Assembly: GCA_964535545.1 (NCBI GenBank)
Contig: CAZHUT010000018.1
Location: forward strand, 1 to 19,422
DNA: 19,422 nt
Direction: 5' to 3'
Origin: DALYCO01 sp964535545
Lineage (GTDB): Bacteria > Patescibacteriota > Minisyncoccia > Phycocordibacterales > UBA9973
A program made the position numbers and the translations under genes. Below, one piece after another: positions 1 through 6,608 of the stretch. A model generated the notes under the pieces. It worked only from the letters and a program-made list of their open reading frames with translations. It had not been told where the DNA came from and made no database searches. How positions within the stretch are numbered: position 1 is the stretch's first letter; every line of letters starts with the position of its first letter.

Positions 1-2
1 TC

Positions 3-215
3 CGTGACAAAGCGCAGACCGGAGATTCTGTTCAAGTGAAGCCAAATGTCCAAGAAGGGAAGGTGACAGTTGAATATAAGCCGAACTTTAATTACTACCT
101 TTATTATGCTTTGGCATTCTTTTTCTTGCATGCCTATGTCTTTTATGGCGTTTGTCTTCTGATCGTTTTCTTCATTCTCAGAATTATCCTTCGCTCAATG
201 AATATTATTGTATGA
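3..215 (+). CDS. C-terminal end of an unknown membrane protein (partial)
   Basis: This open frame enters from the left edge and stops with TGA at 213-215, giving about 70 residues. The first 30 or so are polar (lysine, valine and glutamate rich); they are followed by a long aromatic and aliphatic stretch (about residues 32-62) that would make one or two membrane helices, then a short basic tail. The stop overlaps the next start in an ATGA arrangement at 212-215, which is typical of translational coupling and supports both genes. From its position before a MreD-like gene and mrdA one might expect MreC, but MreC does not usually end in a membrane helix, so I do not call it that. A soluble domain with a C-terminal anchor (for example DUF4349-like) would also fit. 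Function unknown. Confidence 0.6.
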   Translation, partial: RDKAQTGDSVQVKPNVQEGKVTVEYKPNFNYYLYYALAFFFLHAYVFYGVCLLIVFFILRIILRSMNIIV

Positions 216-484
216 GTCAGACATTGCGAATTCTTTATTCTGTCTTGTGTTTAATGTCAGCTATATGGTTTTCATACTGGCTTATGTTTGTCCTAGCCCT
301 AGTTGGCTATATACTTTTTGACTGGTATATTGAAGGGGTTCTTGCCATTCTGCTTGCCGATATTTTGTATGGTGTGCCGCTTGCTCGGTTTTACCATCTC
401 CTCCTGCCCGGAACACTGATTGGAGCCTTTGTTTTTGCTCTCGTAGAAATAGGCAAGCGATTTATTCGATATGGGTCTGCTTGA
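212..484 (+). CDS. Small MreD-like integral membrane protein
   Basis: A 90-residue, very hydrophobic protein with about three predicted membrane segments (roughly residues 5-35, 42-60 and 65-84) and a basic C-terminus. I chose the ATG at 212 because it overlaps the previous stop (ATGA). An ATG at 152 in the same frame would overlap the upstream gene by 64 bases and add a polar leader. The 3' end overlaps the start of mrdA by 14 bases, so the three genes look coupled. MreD is a small membrane protein of the elongation complex normally encoded between mreC and mrdA, so position and topology suggest that role. At 90 aa it is much shorter than the usual 160 or so, and I see no diagnostic motif. 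The assignment is inference from context. Confidence 0.65.
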   Translation: MSQTLRILYSVLCLMSAIWFSYWLMFVLALVGYILFDWYIEGVLAILLADILYGVPLARFYHLLLPGTLIGAFVFALVEIGKRFIRYGSA

Positions 485-2180
485 TATATTTGGAAAAAGA
501 AGAAAGTATTCGCACGCATTCGTTGAACCTGACGAAATTTTTTTGGATGCAAAAAATCTCCCTCAGTTCGATACGCAGCAGTTTGAAGGCCGTATCGAGA
601 AGGCAATCAGCAAACGGACGATCAAGGTTGTCCAATCATTTTTTCTAATTGTGTTTTTTATTTTTGCTGGGCGTTTGCTGTATATGCAGGGCATCAAGGG
701 AAATTCCTACTACACTATGAGTAAGCAGAATCAGCTCGGCCGTGAACCAATCTTTGCCGAACGTGGAGTTATTTATGATCGCAACGGCGTATTGCTTGCC
801 TGGAATGAGCAGCCCGCTACGGATGAACCATACTCAAAGCGTGCATATATCCAGCAAAATGGCTTCGGTCATTTGCTCGGCTACGTCAGCTATCCGTCAA
901 AAGATTCATCAGGTAATTTTTGGCAGACAGAGTTTGTCGGAAAGAATGGAATTGAAAAGCAGTACAACAATGTGCTGCGTGGTACCAATGGCACGCGCTT
1001 GATCGAACGTGATGTGCACGGCAATACGACGCTTTCAAATCAGATCTACAAGCCGATTCCGGGAGAAAATATCACATTAACCATTGATTCCCGATTGCAG
1101 GCGCACTTTGCCGATGCCATTGCCAAAATCATGCATCAGTCCGGCTACAAAGGCGGCGCAGGTCTTATCATGGATATCAGAACCGGAGAACTCTTGGCTA
1201 TTACCAGCATTCCCGAATATTCACCGACTGTCATGTCGCTGGGTGATGACCGGGAAAAAATTCAGCACTACCTTACGGATTCAAGCAAGCCGTTTCTCGA
1301 TCGCGCCGTTGCCGGACTCTACTCGCCGGGATCGATTGTGAAGCCATATATGGCCATGGCCGGTTTGACTGAGGGGGTGATTACTCCAAACACTTGGATT
1401 GCGTCGCACGGACAAATTAGTATTCCAAATCCATATGATCCAGCACACCCATCAATTTTCAAAGACTATCGTGAAGACAACGGTGTAGTTGACGTTCGTC
1501 ATGCTCTGGCATATTCATCGAACATTTTCTTTTACAACGTCAGTGGCGGCTATCAGTCGCAGAAGGGAATTGGCATAGAAAATATTGGCAAATATCTGAC
1601 CATGTTCGGTGTCGGCGTGCCGACAGGCATTGATCTGCCAAATGAAAAGGGTGGCGTCATTCCGAGCCCTGCATGGAAATCAAAATATTTCCCAGGTGAT
1701 CCATGGCGTGTTGGTGATACTTACAACACTGCGATTGGTCAGTATGGAGTTCAGGTAACACCAATTGAAATGATTCGTGCTGTTGCTGCGATTGCGAGTG
1801 ATGGTAAACTTGTTTCGCCTCATGTTCGTAAAGGTGATATAGCTTTTGAATCAAAGACGGAGCAACTCGATCTCTCAAAAGAATTTTTCCAAGTTATACG
1901 CGAAGGTATGCGTCTCGTTGTGACTGACCCAAATGGAACAGCTAAAGCATTGAATGCGCTGCCATTTAAAGTTGCAGTTAAAACTGGTACTGCGCAGGTT
2001 GGCGTTAACAACCAGTTTATCAACGCGTGGGCAACCGGATTTTTCCCGTATGAAAATCCAAAGTACGCTTTTACTGTTATGATGGAACGTGGTACTGACG
2101 CAACTGCACTAGGTGCAGCAGCTGTTGCACTCAGTCAATTGCAGTGGATGGCTGAAAATACACCCGAATATACACAATAG
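471..2180 (+). CDS. mrdA: Penicillin-binding protein 2, elongation-specific transpeptidase
   Basis: A class B penicillin-binding protein of 569 residues that crosslinks peptidoglycan outside the membrane during elongation, normally with RodA. About 50 cytoplasmic residues precede one membrane helix (about 51-72). The transpeptidase motifs are complete: SIVK with catalytic Ser288 and Lys291, SSN at 349-351 and KTGT at 504-507. The family's ERGxIxDRNG motif follows the membrane helix. After the following LLAWNEQ segment the protein passes almost at once to the GxxGYVS-type segment, so most of the head/pedestal subdomain of typical PBP2 (usually 600-700 aa in total) is absent. It overlaps the MreD-like gene by 14 bases and lies 3 bases before the FemA/B-like gene, so all are probably one operon. 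No Shine-Dalgarno is visible; coupling may load the ribosome. Confidence 0.93.
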   Translation: MGLLDIFGKRRKYSHAFVEPDEIFLDAKNLPQFDTQQFEGRIEKAISKRTIKVVQSFFLIVFFIFAGRLLYMQGIKGNSYYTMSKQNQLGREPIFAERGVIYDRNGVLLAWNEQPATDEPYSKRAYIQQNGFGHLLGYVSYPSKDSSGNFWQTEFVGKNGIEKQYNNVLRGTNGTRLIERDVHGNTTLSNQIYKPIPGENITLTIDSRLQAHFADAIAKIMHQSGYKGGAGLIMDIRTGELLAITSIPEYSPTVMSLGDDREKIQHYLTDSSKPFLDRAVAGLYSPGSIVKPYMAMAGLTEGVITPNTWIASHGQISIPNPYDPAHPSIFKDYREDNGVVDVRHALAYSSNIFFYNVSGGYQSQKGIGIENIGKYLTMFGVGVPTGIDLPNEKGGVIPSPAWKSKYFPGDPWRVGDTYNTAIGQYGVQVTPIEMIRAVAAIASDGKLVSPHVRKGDIAFESKTEQLDLSKEFFQVIREGMRLVVTDPNGTAKALNALPFKVAVKTGTAQVGVNNQFINAWATGFFPYENPKYAFTVMMERGTDATALGAAAVALSQLQWMAENTPEYTQ

Positions 2181-2183
2181 TTT

Positions 2184-3176
2184 ATGACAACAATCAGAGA
2201 ACTTGAAACAATCACACCAGAAGTATTTGATCAAAAAGCAACACACCCGTTGCAGCTTTTTGCGTGGGGAGTAATTCGTCAGAAAACAGGATTACGCGTG
2301 GTTCGTTTTGGCGAGTACGATGGTGAGACTTTGAAAGCAGTCTATCAAATGACATTACACAAAGTTCCACTCATTTCATTTTGGATCGGATATATTCCAC
2401 GATCACAAATGCCGAGTGATTTCTTTTTAGAATATCTTCGCAAATATAGTAAGCGTTATCGGATTGTTTCCGTGTTATTTGAGCCTGATGTGGTGCATGG
2501 CGAAGCGCAGGCTTCGCCTGCGCTTCGCCGAAGTCCTATTCCACTTTTCTATGAATGGACACGGACAATCGATACAACCCAATCACTTGAGGCTATCAAA
2601 AAAGAATGCGATGCGACAACTCGTTACAACATTGGCTTAGCAGAACGCAAAGGAGTTGAGGTTGCTGTTGAGGATTCAGATGCTGGATTTGAAGCATTTT
2701 ATGAACTTTATGACGCAACAACGAAACGTCAACATTTCGGTGGCCACGGTAAAACATACCACCAGACAATCTGGAACATCTTCAAGGAGCGAGGCCTCGC
2801 GCACATGATCGTTGCCCGCTATCGCGGGCAACCACTTGCAGCTTGCGAAGTTTGGTTACACAACAAAACACTCTATTACACCTATGCAGGTTCATCCACT
2901 GAACATCGAAATCTCAAAGCAATGAACGCACTCATGTGGAAGGTGATTGGTTTCGCCAAAGAACATGGGGCAACCAAGCTTGATCTGTGGGGTATTTTGC
3001 CACCCGAGACATATGACAAACACAACCCATGGGCTGGATTTACAGATTTCAAAAAGGGTTTTGGTGGACAGATGGTTCGCATGATTGGTAGCTATGATTT
3101 GGTGTGCAATCAGCCATTGTATTGGCTCTATGTTGTATTTCAAACACTCCGAAAGCGTTTCCGCATGTATCTCTAG
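2184..3176 (+). CDS. FemA/FemB-family peptidoglycan bridge aminoacyltransferase
   Basis: A 330-residue member of the FemABX group (double GNAT fold), which moves amino acids from aminoacyl-tRNA onto the lysine or equivalent side chain of lipid II to build peptidoglycan cross-bridges at the inner membrane face. Recognisable family features are an N-terminal HPLQLFAWG segment, a GYIPR-like strand, LYYTYAGSS in the second half, then DLWGI at 267-271 and FKKGFGG at 289-295, followed by GSYDLV and the C-terminal end. It starts 3 bases after mrdA and shares its operon, which fits a wall-assembly role. Which amino acid is added cannot be read from the sequence. Residues 106-116 are encoded by a perfect 31-bp palindrome (2499-2529), and the stop codon lies in the loop of another hairpin. 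Confidence 0.9.
   Translation: MTTIRELETITPEVFDQKATHPLQLFAWGVIRQKTGLRVVRFGEYDGETLKAVYQMTLHKVPLISFWIGYIPRSQMPSDFFLEYLRKYSKRYRIVSVLFEPDVVHGEAQASPALRRSPIPLFYEWTRTIDTTQSLEAIKKECDATTRYNIGLAERKGVEVAVEDSDAGFEAFYELYDATTKRQHFGGHGKTYHQTIWNIFKERGLAHMIVARYRGQPLAACEVWLHNKTLYYTYAGSSTEHRNLKAMNALMWKVIGFAKEHGATKLDLWGILPPETYDKHNPWAGFTDFKKGFGGQMVRMIGSYDLVCNQPLYWLYVVFQTLRKRFRMYL
2499..2529. repeat. Perfect 31-bp GC-rich palindrome inside the FemA/B gene
   Basis: The arms GGCGAAGCGCAGG (2499-2511) and CCTGCGCTTCGCC (2517-2529) are exact inverse complements around a 5-base CTTCG loop. The element begins on a codon boundary and reads through in frame as GEAQASPALRR. Its GC content is far above the surrounding gene. 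It resembles small palindromic elements that insert in frame into genes, as known in Rickettsia, but I see no second full copy here. Confidence 0.85.
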
Positions 3177-3190
3177 ACAGATACATGCGG
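3161..3190 (+). terminator. 12-bp hairpin around the FemA/B stop codon, without a T tract
   Basis: The arms CCGCATGTATCT (3161-3172) and AGATACATGCGG (3179-3190) pair perfectly around a 6-base loop that contains the TAG stop of the FemA/B gene. No T run follows on either strand, and the greA -35 box starts one base later. It may stop or process the upstream message, but it is not a canonical intrinsic terminator. Confidence 0.55.
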
Positions 3191-3191
3191 A

Positions 3192-3220
3192 TTGACTATT
3201 GACAGAAAATAAGCTATAGT
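3192..3220 (+). promoter_or_regulatory. greA promoter, leaderless arrangement
   Basis: TTGACT (3192-3197) and TATAGT (3215-3220) are separated by 17 bases. The ATG of greA begins 7 bases after the -10 box, at the expected transcription start, so the mRNA would have no leader. A second TTGACA at 3199-3204 is too close to the -10 box to pair with it. Confidence 0.75.
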
Positions 3221-3226
3221 TGTGAA

Positions 3227-3694
3227 ATGCAAAACGGAAAAAATTACATTTCCCCAGAGAAGAAAAAAGAACTTGAAGGAGAGCTTGCAGAACTCAAAGG
3301 CCCAGCTCGCCAAAAGGTTCTTGATGCTCTTGCGTTTGCAAAGTCACTTGGTGATCTTTCAGAAAATGCAGAATATCATAATGCTCGTGAAGAACAGGGA
3401 CGCCTCGAAGAACGCATCGGTCAAATCGAAGAAATTCTCCAAAACTCAGAAGTTGTTACTAAACACAGTACTTCATCAGTAGATATTGGTTCAGTTGTGA
3501 CTGTTCGCAAAGAAGGCGAAAAAGAAGAAAAAGTATTTACTATCGTTGGTGCTCAAGAATCAGACATGGCGCGTGGCATGATCTCACACAACGCCCCACT
3601 CGGTCAGGCACTCATCGGCAAGAAGAAAGGCGATTCAGCAACATTCATGACGCCAAAAGGTGAGAGTAAGTATTCAATCATTAGTATCAAATAA
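3227..3694 (+). CDS. greA: Transcription elongation factor GreA
   Basis: A 155-residue protein of normal GreA length. It rescues backtracked RNA polymerase by reaching into the secondary channel and stimulating cleavage of the extruded RNA. The N-terminal coiled coil (about residues 8-80) carries the conserved GDLSENAEY tip with acidic Asp43 and Glu46, which help hold the catalytic magnesium. The C-terminal FKBP-like domain runs from about residue 85 to the end and includes SHNAPLGQALIGKKKGD. The start is fixed by the promoter just upstream, which leaves no room for a leader or Shine-Dalgarno. It has its own promoter and a strong terminator, so it is likely monocistronic. Confidence 0.97.
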   Translation: MQNGKNYISPEKKKELEGELAELKGPARQKVLDALAFAKSLGDLSENAEYHNAREEQGRLEERIGQIEEILQNSEVVTKHSTSSVDIGSVVTVRKEGEKEEKVFTIVGAQESDMARGMISHNAPLGQALIGKKKGDSATFMTPKGESKYSIISIK

Positions 3695-3731
3695 GCAAAA
3701 ACTGCTCATTCCCTAAATGAGCAGTTTTTGC
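3695..3731. terminator. 16-bp-stem terminator between greA and lysS
   Basis: The arms at 3695-3710 (GCAAAAACTGCTCATT) and 3716-3731 are perfect inverse complements around the 5-base loop CCCTA, and the 3' arm ends in TTTTTGC. It begins directly after the greA stop and could work in both directions because of the A run in the 5' arm. Its right edge overlaps the extended -10 box of lysS, so terminator and promoter share bases. Confidence 0.85.
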
Positions 3732-3737
3732 TATACT
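3729..3737 (+). promoter_or_regulatory. lysS extended -10 promoter
   Basis: TGCTATACT is a TGn extended -10 box. No good -35 is present at 3709-3714, which fits an extended -10 promoter. The ATG at 3746 lies 9 bases from the end of the box, so the leader would be at most about two bases. Confidence 0.65.
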
Positions 3738-3745
3738 CGTCCCAT

Positions 3746-5197
3746 ATGGCATCACTCGAAGAAATCCGAGCAAATCGTTTGGAAAAACTCGCTCAATTAC
3801 AAGCCGCTGGCATGCAGGCGTACCCGGCGCGTATTCACCGTGACTATTCACTTGCGCAGGTTCGTGAACAGTTCGATACAATCAAAGACACCGTTCATCT
3901 CGCTGGCCGAGTAATGGCACTTCGCGGACAAGGAGCTATCTTGTTCTGTGTTTTGTTTGACGGTACTGCACGCTTCCAGGCTGTTTTCAAAAAAGATGAC
4001 ATGGACGAAGCACTCTTTACACTCTTTTCGAACACAGTTGATATTGGTGACTTTATTGAAGTATCTGGAACATTGTTTACAACACAGCGTGGTGAACCAT
4101 CAATCTTGGTTACTGGTTGGAAAATGGCAACAAAAACACTCGCGCCACTTCCAGAAAAATGGCACGGTATCACTGATCCTGACGAACGTTACCGCAAACG
4201 ATATCTTGATATCTTGATGGATGAAGAACTTCGCGCATTGCTCGAAAAACGATCACTCTTTTGGCGAACTGCACGTGAGTTTATGCTCCGTGAGGGTTTC
4301 TTGGAAATTGAAACTCCAACAATTGAAACAACAACTGGTGGTGCCGAAGCTCGACCATTTAAGACACATCACAATGATTTTGATATTGATGTGTATATGC
4401 GTATCTCTGTTGGTGAACTCTGGCAGAAGCGTGCACTCGCTGCCGGTTTTCCAAAAGTATTTGAAATCGGCCGCGTGTACCGCAATGAAGGTTCTTCACC
4501 AGAACATCTTCAGGAATTTACTAACATGGAATGTTACGCCGCTTTCATGGATTACAAAGACGGCATGAAGCTTGTTGAACGAATGGTGAAAGAAGTTGTA
4601 GAGACAACTTTCGGAACACTTCAGTTTTCAATCAAAGGTTTTGATGTTGATCTCGGTGGGGCGTGGGAAGTTATCGAATACGTTCCGTATGTTGAATCAA
4701 AAACAGGCGTAAACGTTCTTACTGCAACTGAAAAAGAATTGTCAGCAAAACTTGAAGAGCTCGGCGTAGAATACGAAGGCGCAACTCGTGAACGTATGGT
4801 GGATTCGCTCTGGAAATACTGCCGCAAGGGAATTGCCGGTCCGGTCTGGCTTACCAATCACCCAAAGCTTGTTTCTCCGCTTGCAAAAGCTCGTCCTGAA
4901 AATCCAGACACCGTAGAGCGTTGCCAGCTTATCATGGCCGGAAGTGAATTCTCAAATAGTTTCTCAGAACTGAATGATCCGCTCGACCAGCGCGCGCGAT
5001 TTGAAGAGCAGCAGAAGCTTATCGAGCGCGGCGATGATGAAGCGATGATGCCTGATTGGGAATTCGTCGAGATGTTAGAGCACGGCATGCCGCCAGCCTT
5101 CGGTTCAGCTCCGGTTGGGGACCGCATGTTCGCCGTTTTGGCCGGAAAGCCGATCCGAGAGACAGTGATGTTCCCATTGATGCGTCCGAAGGAGTAA
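3746..5197 (+). CDS. lysS: Lysyl-tRNA synthetase, class II
   Basis: A 483-residue class II lysyl-tRNA synthetase, which charges tRNA-Lys using ATP. An N-terminal OB-fold anticodon-binding domain (about residues 45-150) precedes the catalytic core. Motif 2 is clear as FEIGRVYRNEG at 239-249, and NSFSELNDPLDQ matches the lysine-site strand of the family. The final motif 3 region is variant: where E. coli has GLGIGIDR this protein has GSAPVGDR at 453-460, keeping the arginine. It ends with the conserved IRETVMFPLMRP. I chose the ATG at 3746 because the longer frame (from 3728) would begin inside the terminator stem and upstream of the -10 box. Confidence 0.96.
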   Translation: MASLEEIRANRLEKLAQLQAAGMQAYPARIHRDYSLAQVREQFDTIKDTVHLAGRVMALRGQGAILFCVLFDGTARFQAVFKKDDMDEALFTLFSNTVDIGDFIEVSGTLFTTQRGEPSILVTGWKMATKTLAPLPEKWHGITDPDERYRKRYLDILMDEELRALLEKRSLFWRTAREFMLREGFLEIETPTIETTTGGAEARPFKTHHNDFDIDVYMRISVGELWQKRALAAGFPKVFEIGRVYRNEGSSPEHLQEFTNMECYAAFMDYKDGMKLVERMVKEVVETTFGTLQFSIKGFDVDLGGAWEVIEYVPYVESKTGVNVLTATEKELSAKLEELGVEYEGATRERMVDSLWKYCRKGIAGPVWLTNHPKLVSPLAKARPENPDTVERCQLIMAGSEFSNSFSELNDPLDQRARFEEQQKLIERGDDEAMMPDWEFVEMLEHGMPPAFGSAPVGDRMFAVLAGKPIRETVMFPLMRPKE

Positions 5198-5204
5198 AAA
5201 ACTA

Positions 5205-5232
5205 TTGACATCACAGCTGTAGGGTCTATAAT
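5205..5232 (+). promoter_or_regulatory. Near-consensus promoter directly upstream of a terminator
   Basis: TTGACA (5205-5210) and TATAAT (5227-5232), both exact consensus, are 16 bases apart. The predicted start is near 5239, only about 6 bases before the terminator stem at 5245-5274. Any product would be about 35 nt unless the terminator is read through into the gene at 5307. Confidence 0.75.
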
Positions 5233-5244
5233 ACGACTTAAATA

Positions 5245-5274
5245 AAAAAACGATTCATTGTTGAATCGTTTTTT
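5245..5274. terminator. Intrinsic terminator after lysS, facing both ways
   Basis: The arms at 5245-5257 (AAAAAACGATTCA) and 5262-5274 are exact inverse complements with the loop TTGT. The 3' arm ends in six T and the 5' arm starts with six A. It lies 47 bases after the lysS stop, with a strong promoter in between. Confidence 0.85.
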
Positions 5275-5299
5275 ACATTCTGTAATCCCACACTTAATT
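5272..5299 (+). promoter_or_regulatory. Possible promoter of the 113-aa gene
   Basis: TTTACA (5272-5277) and TTAATT (5294-5299) are 16 bases apart, placing the start of transcription at about the ATG at 5307. The -10 box is weak. It begins within the terminator T run, so the gene could also depend on read-through from the stronger promoter at 5205. Confidence 0.35.
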
Positions 5300-5306
5300 T
5301 TAAGAT

Positions 5307-5648
5307 ATGAGAACTAGAGTAAAACCTGCAGTTGCCACCGAAGAGGGTGCACGATTAGGAAAAGGCGCACGAGCCATTGATAACCTTGAGCTTACAGAAA
5401 TTCAAAAGATGCTCAAGCAAAAGAAAAGAGGCAAGTGGAGTGATGCTCGATATGCTGAGGCCTTTCTTCAGTACAAAGCATTTCTAAAGTTTAGCCTGAT
5501 TCATTTTTACTTTATCCGCCCCACAAAAACAAAACCACCCAAAGACGCCCTGTTATTATGGGAACTCCACAGCAAAGATGAGCACTATGAAAAACATTGT
5601 AAGGCAATTTTTCACAAGGAATTTCCATTCGACAAAACCGGTTTTTAA
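5307..5648 (+). CDS. Hypothetical protein, 113 aa
   Basis: I do not recognise this protein. It is basic in its first half, with lysine and arginine clusters around residues 36-46. It then has an aromatic, amphipathic stretch near residues 48-70 (many Phe and Tyr) and a charged C-terminal part with a DALLLWELH segment and several His, Lys and Glu residues. No signal peptide or membrane helix is evident, so it is probably cytoplasmic. No Shine-Dalgarno precedes the ATG. It stands alone between a terminator and a convergent minus-strand gene and has its own terminator, which supports it as a real gene. A nucleic-acid-binding role is possible from the charge but is only a guess. Confidence 0.7.
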   Translation: MRTRVKPAVATEEGARLGKGARAIDNLELTEIQKMLKQKKRGKWSDARYAEAFLQYKAFLKFSLIHFYFIRPTKTKPPKDALLLWELHSKDEHYEKHCKAIFHKEFPFDKTGF

Positions 5649-5669
5649 GACACGCATTACCTCGTACAG

Positions 5670-5694
5670 CCCAGGCCAAAACCTGGGTTTTTTT
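5670..5694 (+). terminator. Terminator of the 113-aa gene
   Basis: CCCAGG (5670-5675) pairs with CCTGGG (5682-5687) around CCAAAA, followed by seven T (5688-5694). A canonical intrinsic terminator 21 bases after the stop. Confidence 0.85.
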
Positions 5695-5698
5695 ATAT

Positions 5699-5725
5699 AA
5701 AAAATCCGCTAGGTAATCCTAGCGG
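5699..5725 (-). terminator. Terminator of the minus-strand 234-aa gene
   Basis: The arms CCGCTAGG (5706-5713) and CCTAGCGG (5718-5725) pair around TAAT. Read on the minus strand the stem is followed by A and six T (5704 down to 5699). With the plus-strand terminator beside it this insulates a convergent gene pair. Confidence 0.8.
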
Positions 5726-5754
5726 GGAAGTGAAATGTTTTATGTTGCGTCTGT

Positions 5755-6459
5755 TTACAGCGTTTTTAATTCTTTGATAGCAATATCCATCACTATAAGG
5801 TTGGAAGTGATGTTCTGCCATTCAATCTCAGGAATAAAACCGGTTTTCAGTCGAGTAAACTGATACTCCGGTTTCTGGCGATTTAAAAGCAGGGCATAAT
5901 GTGTGGGCAGAAGGATAAATACAGTTTCGATATATCCTGCATATTGTTCAGCTTTTACGATGATGTGATCAAACATCTGTTTGTGCAGCCGTTCCATCAT
6001 GAGCGCTAATCCTTTTGAGTGGCTGTTAACCTTTGGCTTTTTAGTGATAGTGTATTTCAAAGTTTCTTTTGCAATGTTGGCGAGTGCTTTTTCAATATTG
6101 CGAGGGGTTGCTATCTCCAGGTGTCCCGTTGTCAGGGTGGTGATGCCCGCTATACAATTCTCGTAGTCTGACTCAATCACTTCGTCATGAAATGGAAAGT
6201 TGATACCTTGAAATGAAGTATCAATATCTTCATCACGTAAGAATTTTTTGAAATCACGCGCATCCATATTGCCGAGAGTAATAGTGTCAGTAGTATGGCA
6301 CATTGGCGTTTTGAAACCCCAGCAAAGTATTGTAGTGGTGTCGTTTGTTTTGAAAAGTGGCCCGAATCTTTCAATAAAATCGGTTCTGTTCTCTTTGTTT
6401 AAAAGTAGGCGGTTGTCAGGATCAGGCGAAGTGCCAATCAGTAGTATGTTCTTTTTCAT
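5755..6459 (-). CDS. Hypothetical protein, 234 aa
   Basis: I do not recognise this protein. It begins MKKNILLIGTSPDPDN, a short hydrophobic strand followed by a Gly-Thr-Ser turn that could start a Rossmann-like fold, but no complete nucleotide-binding motif follows. There is no signal peptide or membrane helix, so it is probably cytoplasmic. A region rich in Lys, His and Met (about residues 125-165) precedes a hydrophobic strand (ETVFILLPTHYALLL) and a C-terminal segment that looks like alternating strand and helix. It reads away from mraZ, sharing the AT-rich region at 6460-6746, and is convergent with the 113-aa gene. It has a plausible promoter and a good terminator, so it is a single-gene unit. 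Confidence 0.75.
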   Translation of the reverse strand: MKKNILLIGTSPDPDNRLLLNKENRTDFIERFGPLFKTNDTTTILCWGFKTPMCHTTDTITLGNMDARDFKKFLRDEDIDTSFQGINFPFHDEVIESDYENCIAGITTLTTGHLEIATPRNIEKALANIAKETLKYTITKKPKVNSHSKGLALMMERLHKQMFDHIIVKAEQYAGYIETVFILLPTHYALLLNRQKPEYQFTRLKTGFIPEIEWQNITSNLIVMDIAIKELKTL

Positions 6460-6475
6460 TCAATTGTTTTTTCTA

Positions 6476-6503
6476 AAATTAACATAAAATCACGTTTTGT
6501 CAA
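6476..6503 (-). promoter_or_regulatory. Candidate promoter of the 234-aa minus-strand gene
   Basis: On the minus strand TTGACA (6503-6498) is followed after 16 bases by TAATTT (6481-6476). Predicted transcription would begin about 10 bases before the ATG. The -35 box is exact and the -10 box weak. Confidence 0.45.
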
Positions 6504-6547
6504 AAAAGCATTTTTTTAGAAAAATAAATTACAAAACATTTTAAAAG

Positions 6548-6571
6548 TTTTGTGAACGTTCGTTCACAAAA
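6548..6571. promoter_or_regulatory. 24-bp palindrome with GAAC-N4-GTTC core, operator candidate
   Basis: TTTTGTGAACG (6548-6558) and CGTTCACAAAA (6561-6571) are perfect inverse complements separated by TT. The core GAACGTTCGTTC fits the Gram-positive LexA (DinR) box pattern GAAC-N4-GTTC. No T tract follows, so it is not a terminator. It lies between the divergent promoters of the 234-aa gene and mraZ. The protein that binds it is unknown. Confidence 0.6.
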
Positions 6572-6580
6572 AACCTTTAT

Positions 6581-6589
6581 TTATCCACA
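6581..6589 (+). promoter_or_regulatory. Perfect DnaA box TTATCCACA
   Basis: An exact match to the DnaA box consensus in the AT-rich region upstream of mraZ. I see no further perfect box nearby and no dnaA, dnaN or rpmH gene, so it is more likely a regulatory or chance site than an origin. Confidence 0.5.
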
Positions 6590-6608
6590 GTTTTTTGTGG
6601 GTTTTTGT

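Noticed and set aside
1..484. TGA as a sense codon (glycine), as in some CPR lineages.
   Set aside because: The two TGA codons at 213-215 and 482-484 sit at natural gene ends with coupled starts, and all large genes are full length under the standard code.
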